Positions 7,812 through 16,596 of a DNA stretch of 64,000 nucleotides are shown here, piece by piece. The translations under genes were made by a program, and so were the position numbers. Source of the stretch: Vibrio sp. STUT-A11 (lineage in GTDB: Bacteria > Pseudomonadota > Gammaproteobacteria > Enterobacterales > Vibrionaceae); the NCBI RefSeq assembly GCF_026000435.1, contig NZ_AP026763.1, positions 2,542,001 through 2,606,000 on the forward strand. The letters are read 5' to 3'. The number at the start of each line of letters is the position of its first letter. Positions within the stretch are counted from its first letter, which is position 1. The notes under the pieces were generated by a model. That model was given only the letters and a program-made list of their open reading frames with translations, did not search any database and had not been told where the DNA came from.

Positions 7812-8663
7812 TTATTTAATGTCGATGTCCGCAAAGCTCTTAATCAGATCGTCCAGAGACTTCATTTGCGCCAGGAATGGTTCTAGCTTGTCCAGTGGTA
7901 ACGCAGAAGGGCCATCACAACGAGCTTGATCTGGGGTCGGGTGCGCTTCAATGAACAAACCAGCAATACCCGTTGCAAGGCCTGCTTTTGCCAATTCAAC
8001 CGTCTGTTCACGGCGACCGCCCGATGCCGCACCTGACGGGTCACGCATTTGTAGTGAGTGCGTTACGTCAAAAATGATTGGACTGCCTTTTGATGCGTTC
8101 TTCATTACGCCAAAGCCAAGCATATCAACTACTAAGTTATCGTAGCCATGGCAAGATCCGCGCTCACAAAGGATGATTTTATCGTTACCACACTCTGCAA
8201 ACTTCTCAACGATGTTACCTACCTGACCAGGACTCATGAACTGAGGTTTTTTCACGTTGATCACTGCGCCTGTTTTCGCCATCGCTTCAACAAGGTCAGT
8301 TTGACGTGCTAGGAACGCAGGAAGCTGAATAACATCCACAACGTCTGCGACTGGCTGTGCCTGAGCTTCAGTGTGAACATCCGTGATGATTTTCACGCCA
8401 AAGGTGTCTTTAAGCTCTTGAAAGATCTTCATACCTTCTTCAAGGCCAGGGCCACGGTATGAGTGAACAGAACTGCGGTTTGCTTTGTCGAACGACGCCT
8501 TAAATACGTAAGGAATACCTAATTTTTCAGTAACTTTTACGTAGTGCTCACAGATCTGCATGGCAAGATCACGAGACTCAAGAACGTTCATACCTGCAAA
8601 TAGGGTGAATGGCTTGTCGTTAGCAACCTGAATGTCGCCGATATTAACGATTTTCTGTTCCAT
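7812..8663 (-). CDS. kdsA: 3-deoxy-8-phosphooctulonate (KDO-8-P) synthase
   Basis: This 283-residue cytoplasmic enzyme condenses phosphoenolpyruvate with arabinose 5-phosphate, the first committed step of KDO for lipopolysaccharide. The TIM-barrel landmarks are intact: GMNVLES at 24-30, KASFDKANRSS, ITDVHT, NVKKPQFMSPGQ and ERGSCHGYDN. Asn26 in the GMNVLES motif marks the metal-independent class, as in E. coli. It is the last gene of the hemA operon, 51 nt after the SirB1 gene, and is followed by a terminator. The ATG at 8663 is certain. Confidence 0.97.
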   Translation of the reverse strand: MEQKIVNIGDIQVANDKPFTLFAGMNVLESRDLAMQICEHYVKVTEKLGIPYVFKASFDKANRSSVHSYRGPGLEEGMKIFQELKDTFGVKIITDVHTEAQAQPVADVVDVIQLPAFLARQTDLVEAMAKTGAVINVKKPQFMSPGQVGNIVEKFAECGNDKIILCERGSCHGYDNLVVDMLGFGVMKNASKGSPIIFDVTHSLQMRDPSGAASGGRREQTVELAKAGLATGIAGLFIEAHPTPDQARCDGPSALPLDKLEPFLAQMKSLDDLIKSFADIDIK

Positions 8664-8714
8664 TTTGATTCTCTTTTTATAGTCACGATAAGCTCGATAC
8701 GCTTATCAGTAGAA

Positions 8715-9530
8715 TTAGTGTAATGTAGTGCGCTTTTCTGACATCACGTTTACTTGTGATTTTAGTAGCTCAGCAGCCGGATCATCAGGGCACTGGTCAA
8801 TAAAGTACTGGAAATCAGACACGGCGACTTGATGACAATCTAACTGCTGAAAGATAAATCCGCGATCACGTATCTCATATGGATCATCCGGTACAAATGT
8901 GAGGGCCAGATTAGTACAGCGCAGCGCCAACGTGTAACGCTCTTCGCGCAGCATGGCACTTTTGATCACAGCAAGCCATCGGCCAATAATCGTCGGATTG
9001 TCCGCTTCTTCGAAATGCTCCGGTTTGAGCTGCGCTAGTGGTCCTTCTTGTCCAATTAACCAGGCCTGTAGAATTCGCTCACCTACGTATTCACCGTTAA
9101 ATGGATTGATATAATCTGACGTCTTGTGCATCCAATCTACTTTCAGCAAAAACTGGGTTGGAAAAGTAATGCCTTTTAACGGGAAGCCGAGCTTGTTACC
9201 CAGATACAATAAAATAGAGCCCAAACTGACTGGAATGCCTTTTTTACGCTCTAAGACTTTATCGATAAAGCTGTTATCAGAGTTAAAATACTCTTGGTCA
9301 TCGCCCTTAAAGCCCCACTCCTGGAAGAATAGGCGTAAGAATGAATCGAAGCGCTGCTCTTCATTCGTTTCATGAACCAAAGCCATTTCCGCTTCCTGGT
9401 ATAGACGCTCCAGTTCTTGCGCTGCCCAGTGTACATTAGTTTCAGGATCGACAGATTTGTTTAGCTCTAACGCACCTTCAACCAGCGCCATATTGTCAAA
9501 ATCTTCGTCAAAAAACTCAACCATGATCAT
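8715..9530 (-). CDS. SirB1 family protein (transglutaminase-like/TPR)
   Basis: The protein has 271 residues. The N-terminal part carries the transglutaminase-like SirB1 region (WGFKGDDQEYFN, KGIPVSLGSILLYLGNKLGFPLKG), and the C-terminal part has TPR-like helices (RYTLALRCTNLALTF, PYEIRDRGFIFQQL). E. coli YchA is the homologue in the same operon place. The biochemical function is not known; the historical name refers to regulation of invasion genes. The start ATG at 9530 overlaps the stop of the preceding SirB2 gene by one base, so the two are probably translationally coupled. Confidence 0.85.
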   Translation of the reverse strand: MIMVEFFDEDFDNMALVEGALELNKSVDPETNVHWAAQELERLYQEAEMALVHETNEEQRFDSFLRLFFQEWGFKGDDQEYFNSDNSFIDKVLERKKGIPVSLGSILLYLGNKLGFPLKGITFPTQFLLKVDWMHKTSDYINPFNGEYVGERILQAWLIGQEGPLAQLKPEHFEEADNPTIIGRWLAVIKSAMLREERYTLALRCTNLALTFVPDDPYEIRDRGFIFQQLDCHQVAVSDFQYFIDQCPDDPAAELLKSQVNVMSEKRTTLH

Positions 9531-9913
9531 TACCCAAATAAAGTTGGACTCTTAGACACTGCAATATTGGCGGCCATCACCAGCCAGCCTAATGCGCCGA
9601 AGAAACCGAAGATTTGCAGTAGTTTGTTTTTGGCTAACTTTAAAGCGAAGAAGCCCAGAGCAATGTACGCTAACACACAAGTGATCTTGTTGGTTAACCA
9701 AGGCGCTGCGTCAGTAAATGGGATAAAGCCAGTGACGAAGATCAGAGCGATACCAGATACGAGTAGCGCAGTGTCAACAATATGCGGGAACACTTTCAAA
9801 AAACGATGGTTGCGTTTTGGCGAGTTCATCATCATCAACACAAAGCGAATCGACAACAATGTCGCACTAAGTGCAATGGTCACGAGGTGAATATGTTTTA
9901 GAGCTACGTACAT
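9530..9913 (-). CDS. SirB2 family inner-membrane protein
   Basis: The protein has 127 residues and four predicted transmembrane helices (about 5-24, 44-64, 73-92 and 98-118), with a basic NSPKRNHRF loop after the first. This matches SirB2, a family of unknown function fixed in the hemA-prfA-prmC-sirB2-sirB1-kdsA operon. It begins 36 nt after the prmC stop and its own stop overlaps the SirB1 start. Confidence 0.85.
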   Translation of the reverse strand: MYVALKHIHLVTIALSATLLSIRFVLMMMNSPKRNHRFLKVFPHIVDTALLVSGIALIFVTGFIPFTDAAPWLTNKITCVLAYIALGFFALKLAKNKLLQIFGFFGALGWLVMAANIAVSKSPTLFG

Positions 9914-9949
9914 TTTTCTTCTCTTAGTTTAAATTTGCTGACTTTCTCG

Positions 9950-10810
9950 TTATTGTTCAGCGGCAAAACAACCAAGGGTAACCCGGTCATTGCCAGCGTA
10001 ATCTTGTTCAGTAACGACGTGTTGATAGCCAAAGCTACACATGATGTCTCTCACCGCTTGTCCCTGATCGTAGCCGTGCTCGAAAACAAGCCAACCACCC
10101 TCTTCAAGGTACTGACGAGCAGCATCAGAGATATGGCGAATATCCGCCAATCCACCTTCATCAGCCACAAGTGCAGATTTGGGTTCAAAACGCACATCAC
10201 CTTGAGCCAAGTGCGGATCTTTCGCATCGATGTACGGCGGGTTAGAAACAATAAGAGCAAACTTTGTTCCCGGAACAATAGGTTCGAACCAACTTCCCTG
10301 AGCGAACGTCACATTTTTGATATTGAGTTGCTCAGCATTGTACTCAGCCAGCTCTTTCGCTTCTTGCTTAAGATCGACACCCATTACTTGTCGCTGCGGC
10401 ATCTCAGATGCCAAAGCTAAAGCGATGGCACCCGTCCCGGTACCTAAATCGAGGATAGAACCAGACTGCTCGTAGGTTTTATCTAAGGCAACTTCAACCA
10501 AGCGCTCGGTATCCGGTCTTGGAATCAAAGTAGAAGGGGAAACTTTCAATGGCAAAGACCAGAACTCTCGCTCACCAATAATGTAGGCAACCGGTTCACC
10601 CGCTAAACGTCGCTCAAGCAAAGCATCAAACTGCACTTGTTGTTCAGCTTCTAGTACTCGTTCAGGCCAGGTAAGTAGATAACTTCTTGGTTTGCCAAGG
10701 ACATGACAAAGCAGGACGGCCGCATCGAGAGAAGGCGACGCTTTGCCGCCCTCTGTCAGTTTTGCTGTGGCACTTTTCAGTGCTTGCTCAATAGATTGAA
10801 CTTGAGTCAT
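9950..10810 (-). CDS. prmC: Release factor glutamine N5-methyltransferase PrmC
   Basis: PrmC methylates the Gln of the GGQ motif in release factors RF1 and RF2, raising their activity. The protein has 286 residues, with an N-terminal helical substrate-binding domain, the AdoMet site DLGTGTG at 121-127, and the catalytic NPPY at 190-193 that is characteristic of glutamine/adenine N-methylation. It starts 3 nt after the stop of prfA, its substrate gene. Confidence 0.97.
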   Translation of the reverse strand: MTQVQSIEQALKSATAKLTEGGKASPSLDAAVLLCHVLGKPRSYLLTWPERVLEAEQQVQFDALLERRLAGEPVAYIIGEREFWSLPLKVSPSTLIPRPDTERLVEVALDKTYEQSGSILDLGTGTGAIALALASEMPQRQVMGVDLKQEAKELAEYNAEQLNIKNVTFAQGSWFEPIVPGTKFALIVSNPPYIDAKDPHLAQGDVRFEPKSALVADEGGLADIRHISDAARQYLEEGGWLVFEHGYDQGQAVRDIMCSFGYQHVVTEQDYAGNDRVTLGCFAAEQ

Positions 10811-10813
10811 CGA

Positions 10814-11902
10814 TTAAGCGTTCTCAGCTAGCGCCGCTAGTTGGTCTGCTTGGTGCTCTTGAACAACAGGGTCGATCAAGCTTTGCAGGTCACCTTCCAT
10901 CACTTCATTCAAACGGTAAACCGTCAGGTTGATGCGATGGTCTGAAACACGACCTTGTGGGTAGTTGTAAGTACGAATACGGTCACTACGGTCACCAGAA
11001 CCTAGCAGGTTGCGACGAGTATCCGACACTTCAGCCGCGCGCTTCGCTTCTTCAGCCTGAATAATACGTGCAGCAAGAACGGCCATCGCTTTCGCTTTGT
11101 TTTTGTGCTGTGAACGCTCGTCCTGACACTCTACCACGGTACCCGTTGGTAAGTGCGTAATACGGATTGCAGAATCTGTGGTGTTAACGTGCTGACCACC
11201 CGCGCCTGAAGCTCGGAAAGTATCAATTTTAAGGTCTGCCGCTTTAATCTCTGGGATTTCAGCTTCAGGAATTTCAGCCATAACGGCAACAGTACAAGCA
11301 GAAGTATGTACGCGGCCTTGAGATTCAGTTGCTGGTACACGCTGTACACGGTGGCCGCCTGATTCAAATTTCAATACACCGTAAGCACCATCGCCACTTA
11401 CTTTGGCAATCATCTCTTTGTAACCGCCGTGCTCAGCTTCATTTGAAGACATCACTTCAATGCGCCAGCCTTTTTTCTCCGCGTACTTGCTGTACATACG
11501 GAAAAGGTCACCCGCAAAAATACCTGCTTCATCACCACCGGCACCGGCACGGATTTCTAGGAAACAGTTGCGATCGTCGTTTGGATCTTTTGGCAGAAGA
11601 AGAATTTGCAATTCATCAGCAAGACGCTCAATGGTTGCTTTCGCTTCTTTAATTTCTTCTTGCGCCATTTCACGCATTTCTTCGTCGTCTTCGTTCGCCA
11701 TTTCTTCAGCAGCGACAAGATCATCTTGCGCTTGTTGATAAGCCTGGAAGCACTTAGTTACTTCTTCTAGCTGAGAGTACTCTTTAGATAGAGCACGGAA
11801 TTTATCCTGATCTCCAATTACATCAGGATCACCAAGAAGATGTTGAACTTCTTCGTAACGTTCTACTAGCGTTTCTAGCTTAGTCAGAATAGAGGCTTTC
11901 AT
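10814..11902 (-). CDS. prfA: Peptide chain release factor 1
   Basis: RF1 reads UAA and UAG at the ribosomal A site and triggers peptide release. The protein has 362 residues. The stop-codon recognition tripeptide PAT is in RVQRVPATESQGR, the RF1-type signature as opposed to SPF in RF2. The catalytic loop GAGGQHVN is near residue 235. The N-terminal coiled coil is acidic. It lies 29 nt after hemA and 3 nt before prmC. The ATG at 11902 is unambiguous. Confidence 0.98.
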   Translation of the reverse strand: MKASILTKLETLVERYEEVQHLLGDPDVIGDQDKFRALSKEYSQLEEVTKCFQAYQQAQDDLVAAEEMANEDDEEMREMAQEEIKEAKATIERLADELQILLLPKDPNDDRNCFLEIRAGAGGDEAGIFAGDLFRMYSKYAEKKGWRIEVMSSNEAEHGGYKEMIAKVSGDGAYGVLKFESGGHRVQRVPATESQGRVHTSACTVAVMAEIPEAEIPEIKAADLKIDTFRASGAGGQHVNTTDSAIRITHLPTGTVVECQDERSQHKNKAKAMAVLAARIIQAEEAKRAAEVSDTRRNLLGSGDRSDRIRTYNYPQGRVSDHRINLTVYRLNEVMEGDLQSLIDPVVQEHQADQLAALAENA

Positions 11903-11931
11903 AGTGTCGTTTTCTTAATAAAAAGCGTGAG

Positions 11932-13188
11932 TTATAGATTATCCAAACCTAGAGTTTGTCGGATAACCGTTAATTTTGCTGGTTCGCCTTGCTCCGCTGC
12001 ACTTTGCAATGCACGAGTTGGGGCGTGAATCAGTTTGTTGGTGAGTTTATTACTGAGCTCGCGCAGAACTTTTTCCGGATCGGTGCCAGCCGCTAATGAT
12101 TGCAGGCTTTTGCTCAATAACTCTTCACGTATATTGTTTGCTGACTCGCGATAATCGCGAATACTATCGACCGCTTGCAGTGAACGTAACCACGTCATAA
12201 ACGCGGCACTTTCCTCACTAACAATCGCTTCAGCCTGAATGGCTTCTACTTTTCGCTGTTCAATATTGCTGTCAATAATCGACTGCAGGTCATCGACAGT
12301 GTACAAGTAAGCATCATTAAGCTCACCAACTTGAGGCTCTACATCTCGTGGTACGGCAATATCAACCAGTAATATCGGTTGATGACGACGTTTTTTCAGC
12401 GCGGTTTCAACCATGCCTTTTCCAATAATAGGTAGCGGGCTTGCCGTCGAGCTAATGACAATATCCGCTCTGGCAAGATGATCAGGAATTTCGTTTAAGC
12501 TAATCACCTCGGCTCCGAACTCATCCGCAAGGCCTTGCGCGCGCTCTTTGGTGCGGTTAGCCACAATCATTTTAGAGCAGCCATTAGACGCCAGGTGCTT
12601 GGCAACCAGCTCAATGGTCTCGCCCGCGCCAACCAAGAGAACCGTGGAGTCAGACAGAGATTCAAAAATATGTTTGGCCAGTGTACATGCAGCATAAGCC
12701 ACCGACACGGCATTACCACCGATATCCGTTTCTGTGCGCACACGTTTCGCCACAGAAAAGGTTTTTTGGAACAGCTTATCAATCGACGCATCGACCGCCA
12801 GGTGTTCACGCGAGTCAGAAAAAGACTGCTTTACCTGCCCTAAAATCTGAGGCTCGCCCAACACGAGAGAATCGAGACCACATGACACGCGCATCAAATG
12901 CTTAATAGCAGATTGCTCTTCATGCACGTACAAACTCGGCATCAATTCTTCTCGGCTCACGTCATGAAACTGAACCAGCCAATCGATTAACTTGGTTCGT
13001 GCCCCTTGCTTTACATCGCAGTACAACTCGGTTCGGTTACAGGTTGAAATAATAACACTGCCGTTTACCGCTTCGTGCTTTCTAAGTTGCTCGAGGGCCG
13101 GGCCGAGTTTATCCGGTCCAAACGCCACCTTCTCGCGCAAGTCGACAGACGCTGTATTGTGATTAATTCCAATAGCAAGCAAGGACAT
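11932..13188 (-). CDS. hemA: Glutamyl-tRNA reductase
   Basis: HemA reduces Glu-tRNA(Glu) with NADPH to glutamate-1-semialdehyde, the first step of C5-pathway tetrapyrrole synthesis. The protein has 418 residues. The nucleophile is Cys50 in the STCNRTELY motif, the NADPH-binding segment is VLLVGAGETIELVAKHL, and the C-terminal dimerisation helices are present. The N-terminus MSLLAIGINHNTASVDLREK is the classic start. It is the first gene of a six-gene operon and is divergent from lolB with only about 130 bp between them. Confidence 0.98.
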   Translation of the reverse strand: MSLLAIGINHNTASVDLREKVAFGPDKLGPALEQLRKHEAVNGSVIISTCNRTELYCDVKQGARTKLIDWLVQFHDVSREELMPSLYVHEEQSAIKHLMRVSCGLDSLVLGEPQILGQVKQSFSDSREHLAVDASIDKLFQKTFSVAKRVRTETDIGGNAVSVAYAACTLAKHIFESLSDSTVLLVGAGETIELVAKHLASNGCSKMIVANRTKERAQGLADEFGAEVISLNEIPDHLARADIVISSTASPLPIIGKGMVETALKKRRHQPILLVDIAVPRDVEPQVGELNDAYLYTVDDLQSIIDSNIEQRKVEAIQAEAIVSEESAAFMTWLRSLQAVDSIRDYRESANNIREELLSKSLQSLAAGTDPEKVLRELSNKLTNKLIHAPTRALQSAAEQGEPAKLTVIRQTLGLDNL

Positions 13189-13322
13189 CTAACGTGGTAT
13201 CTCTGAGATCGATTATGAAATAGGTTCAGAATTTTACTGTAAGCACGCATTTATTGAAAGGGCAAGCCGGATTTGTTTTCCTAACTGCGACTTTTCAATG
13301 CTATAGTTGTGAGCGAATACCG

Positions 13323-13961
13323 ATGAAACTGATTAAGAAGCCATCAAACATGACCTTACGCTCCTTTGTAATATTTCTCTTGTCGAGTCTGATACTCGCT
13401 GGCTGTAGCTCTGTTCCGGAAAGTATCACCAGCGTGGAATGGCAAACGCATGAAAAAAAACTTGAAGCGATTCATGATTTTCAAGTAACAGGTAAACTTG
13501 GCTATATTGGGCCAGACCAAAGACAAAATCTGAATTTCTTCTGGAAACACTCAACGGCACTCAGCCAACTGCGTTTGACGACGATTCTTGGTCAAACCGC
13601 ACTCAACCTAACCATCACTCCAAACGGGGCTACTGTAGAGACTTACGATGACCAAGTTCTCTCTGCGCGTCATGCTAACCAACTTATCTTCCAGTTAACC
13701 GGATTAATGATGCCAGTAGAGCATATGCCTGACTGGCTACTCGGTTTACCAACCGATGCAGACACGTTTAAACTTTCCTCAACCAATACATTGCAAGCCT
13801 TGAACAAGCAAATTGGCCTTAACGACTGGAACATCGATTATCAACGTTACAGCGATGTGAAATGGCATGAGCAAGCATTGCCGCTGCCTAACCGATTAAA
13901 GTTGACCACGTCGGACGTTAAAATAAATCTCCTGATCACCAAATGGAACATCACCCAATGA
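13323..13961 (+). CDS. lolB: Outer-membrane lipoprotein receptor LolB
   Basis: LolB accepts lipoproteins from periplasmic LolA and inserts them in the outer membrane. The product from 13323 is 212 residues, with a lipoprotein signal ending LAGC (Cys28). The body has the LolB beta-sandwich pattern, including SQLRLTTILGQTALNL, MPDWLLGLP and LPNRLKL. A second ATG at 13350, which would give Cys19, is equally plausible: a TATAGT -10-like box at 13301 would leave almost no leader for 13323. The start at 13254 is unlikely. The last bases overlap ispE (ATGA). Confidence 0.9.
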   Translation: MKLIKKPSNMTLRSFVIFLLSSLILAGCSSVPESITSVEWQTHEKKLEAIHDFQVTGKLGYIGPDQRQNLNFFWKHSTALSQLRLTTILGQTALNLTITPNGATVETYDDQVLSARHANQLIFQLTGLMMPVEHMPDWLLGLPTDADTFKLSSTNTLQALNKQIGLNDWNIDYQRYSDVKWHEQALPLPNRLKLTTSDVKINLLITKWNITQ

Positions 13962-14830
13962 TCGACATTTCAACCCGCTGGCCTTCACCGGCGAAATTGA
14001 ATCTCTTTCTTTACATCAATGGCCGCACTGAAAACGGTTATCACGAGCTACAAACGCTTTTCCAATTCGTGGACCATGGTGACGAACTCACCATTCAAGC
14101 TAATAAAACTGGTAGCATTACTCTCTCTCCGGAAATTGAAGGTGTTCCTCTCCAAGATAATTTGATTTGGAAGGCCGCCACCGCGCTACAAGAATATGCT
14201 AACTGCGATTTAGGCGCGCACATTGAACTGCATAAAGTTTTGCCGATGGGCGGTGGGATTGGTGGCGGATCATCGAACGCCGCGACAACTTTGGTGGCAC
14301 TTAACTACCTTTGGCAACTGAATCTCAGTGATGACGAACTTGCGCAAATTGGCTTGAAACTTGGCGCAGACGTGCCAGTATTTGTACGTGGGTTTGCTGC
14401 ATTTGCTGAAGGTGTCGGAGAAAAACTTTCTCCCGCTTATCCGGAAGAAAAGTGGTACCTCGTCGTCAGACCTAATGTCTCGATCGCGACGGTTGACGTA
14501 TTTCGTCACCCGGATTTAACACGAAATACCGCAAAACGAGACCTAGCCACACTTTTGGACACACCAAACGTAAACGATTGCGAAAAAATTGTCCGAATGC
14601 TCTATCCGGAGGTTGATAAGCAACTTTCTTGGCTGCTACAATACGCGCCGTCAAGATTGACTGGGACAGGATCTTGCGTTTTTGCTGAATTTTCGAGCAA
14701 ATCAGAAGCAGAAACTCTCCTTGCGCAACTCTCTGATGATGTCTCGGCATTTGTCGCTCAAGGGCGCAATATTTCGCCACTAAAAGAGACTCTGGCTGAA
14801 TACCAATCAGCCACACACCGACCTAATTAA
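13958..14830 (+). CDS. ispE: 4-diphosphocytidyl-2-C-methyl-D-erythritol kinase
   Basis: IspE phosphorylates CDP-methylerythritol in the MEP isoprenoid pathway. The protein has 290 residues. It is a GHMP kinase: the substrate motif WPSPAKLNLFLY is at the N-terminus, the ATP loop PMGGGIGGGSSNAAT lies near residue 90, and a C-terminal TGTGSCVFAEF loop is present. The ATG at 13958 overlaps the lolB stop as ATGA; no separate ribosome-binding site is visible, which suggests coupling. Starting at 13943 would add five residues within lolB with no support. Confidence 0.96.
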   Translation: MIDISTRWPSPAKLNLFLYINGRTENGYHELQTLFQFVDHGDELTIQANKTGSITLSPEIEGVPLQDNLIWKAATALQEYANCDLGAHIELHKVLPMGGGIGGGSSNAATTLVALNYLWQLNLSDDELAQIGLKLGADVPVFVRGFAAFAEGVGEKLSPAYPEEKWYLVVRPNVSIATVDVFRHPDLTRNTAKRDLATLLDTPNVNDCEKIVRMLYPEVDKQLSWLLQYAPSRLTGTGSCVFAEFSSKSEAETLLAQLSDDVSAFVAQGRNISPLKETLAEYQSATHRPN

Positions 14831-14858
14831 AACTGGACGCAAACCCGAGGTTTCCACC

Positions 14859-15803
14859 GTGCCTGATATGAAGCTATTTGCTGGTAATGCAACACCTGAA
14901 CTAGCCCAACGTATTGCTGATCGTCTTTACATCTCTCTTGGTGATGCATCTGTTTCTCGCTTTTCTGATGGCGAAGTTGCAGTTCAAATCAATGAGAACG
15001 TTCGTGGTAGTGATGTTTTCATCATTCAATCCACTTGTGCACCGACTAACGACAACCTAATGGAATTGGTTGTTATGATTGATGCAATGCGCCGTGCTTC
15101 AGCAGGCCGTATCACTGCAGTTATCCCTTACTTTGGTTACGCTCGTCAAGACCGTCGTGTACGTTCTTCTCGTGTGCCAATTACTGCAAAAGTTGTTGCT
15201 GATTTCCTATCTAACGTTGGTGTCGACCGCGTTCTGACTATCGACCTACACGCAGAGCAGATTCAAGGCTTCTTCGATGTACCGGTAGACAACATCTTCG
15301 GTACACCTGTACTACTAGAAGACATGCAAGCTCGTGGCTTAGAAAACCCTGTAGTGGTTTCTCCTGACCTTGGTGGCGTTGTCCGTGCTCGTGCAACGGC
15401 AAAAGCGCTAGGTGATATCGATATCGCTATCGTTGATAAGCGTCGTCCACGTGCAAACGTTTCTGAAGTGATGAACCTAATCGGTGATGTTGAAGGTCGC
15501 GACTGCGTGATCGTTGATGACATGATCGACACTGGTGGCACACTATGTAAAGCCGCTGAAGCGCTGAAAGAGCGCGGTGCTAAGCGTGTATTCGCTTACG
15601 CAACTCACGCTGTATTCTCAGGTAACGCGGCACAAAACATCGGCAACTCTGTACTAGACCAAGTGATCGTAACCGACTCAATCACTATGTCTAAAGAGAT
15701 GGAAGCGACAGGTAAAGTAACTACACTAAGCCTATCTCGCATGCTGGCTGAAGCGATTCGTCGTATCAGCAACGAAGAATCAATTTCTGCAATGTTCAAC
15801 TAA
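14859..15803 (+). CDS. prs: Ribose-phosphate pyrophosphokinase
   Basis: Prs makes PRPP from ribose 5-phosphate and ATP for nucleotide, His, Trp and NAD synthesis. The protein has 314 residues, nearly the E. coli length. The start is a GTG after a CGAGG site, reading MPDMKLFAGNATPELA; E. coli prs also starts with GTG at this place. The landmarks are FSDGEVAVQI, DLHAEQIQGFF, and the PRPP loop VIVDDMIDTGGT. It closes the lolB-ispE-prs cluster, 28 nt after ispE, and is followed by a strong terminator. Confidence 0.98.
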   Translation: MPDMKLFAGNATPELAQRIADRLYISLGDASVSRFSDGEVAVQINENVRGSDVFIIQSTCAPTNDNLMELVVMIDAMRRASAGRITAVIPYFGYARQDRRVRSSRVPITAKVVADFLSNVGVDRVLTIDLHAEQIQGFFDVPVDNIFGTPVLLEDMQARGLENPVVVSPDLGGVVRARATAKALGDIDIAIVDKRRPRANVSEVMNLIGDVEGRDCVIVDDMIDTGGTLCKAAEALKERGAKRVFAYATHAVFSGNAAQNIGNSVLDQVIVTDSITMSKEMEATGKVTTLSLSRMLAEAIRRISNEESISAMFN

Positions 15804-15831
15804 CTCGGACATTTCAGTTACACTGATTTTT

Positions 15832-15859
15832 AAAACACCCCTTTTGGGGTGTTTTTTAT
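15832..15859 (+). terminator. Terminator of prs
   Basis: AACACCCC/GGGGTGTT stem (15834-15841, 15846-15853), TTTT loop and T6 tail. Confidence 0.9.
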
Positions 15860-15995
15860 TTATGCACGGAATACAGAAGGATATAACGAGTTGAGGATGA
15901 TTTAACTCAAACGATCAATCTCACCCGAGTTCCCCCACTGTCAGTTTTCTGTGCTATCATACTGCGCTTTTTGAGATTCCAGAGAGATCCTAACC

Positions 15996-16586
15996 TTGAG
16001 TCAACAAATCAAACTTCTCGTTGGTCTTGCTAATCCGGGACCAGAGTACGCCAAAACTCGTCATAATGCGGGCGCTTGGGTTGTAGAAGAATTAGCACGC
16101 GTTCACAACATTACGCTGAAGAACGAACCAAAGTTCTTCGGATTGACCGGACGTATCATGCTCAACGGGCAGGATCTCCGTTTGCTTATCCCAACCACTT
16201 TCATGAACCTATCTGGAAAATCCATCGCCGCTTTGGCGAAGTTTTACCAAATTAAGCCAGAAGAGATCATGGTCGCTCATGACGAGCTAGACTTACCGCC
16301 AGGTGTCGCTAAGTTTAAAAAAGGTGGCGGTCACGGTGGTCATAATGGCCTGCGTGACACAATAAGCAAATTAAGCAACAACAAAGATTTTTATCGTCTT
16401 CGTATCGGCATCGGCCATCCGGGACACAAAGATAAAGTGGCAGGTTTTGTACTAGGTAAAGCTCCTGCAAAAGAACAAGAGCTTTTGGACGCCGCAACCG
16501 ATGAATCGGTGCGTTGTCTAGACATTCTGATCAAGGATGGCCTGTCAAAAGCACAAAATCGCCTCCACACGTTCAAAGCTGAATAA
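15996..16586 (+). CDS. pth: Peptidyl-tRNA hydrolase
   Basis: Pth recycles tRNA from peptidyl-tRNA dropped off the ribosome. The protein has 196 residues. The catalytic His23 is in EYAKTRHNAG, Asn and Asp residues follow in FMNLSGK and HDELDLPPG, and GGGHGGHNGLRD forms the substrate loop. The start is a TTG at 15996 after an AGAGAG site; no ATG lies at the conserved N-terminus, so the rare start is real. ychF follows 10 nt later. Confidence 0.96.
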   Translation: MSQQIKLLVGLANPGPEYAKTRHNAGAWVVEELARVHNITLKNEPKFFGLTGRIMLNGQDLRLLIPTTFMNLSGKSIAALAKFYQIKPEEIMVAHDELDLPPGVAKFKKGGGHGGHNGLRDTISKLSNNKDFYRLRIGIGHPGHKDKVAGFVLGKAPAKEQELLDAATDESVRCLDILIKDGLSKAQNRLHTFKAE

Positions 16587-16596
16587 GGTTACTATC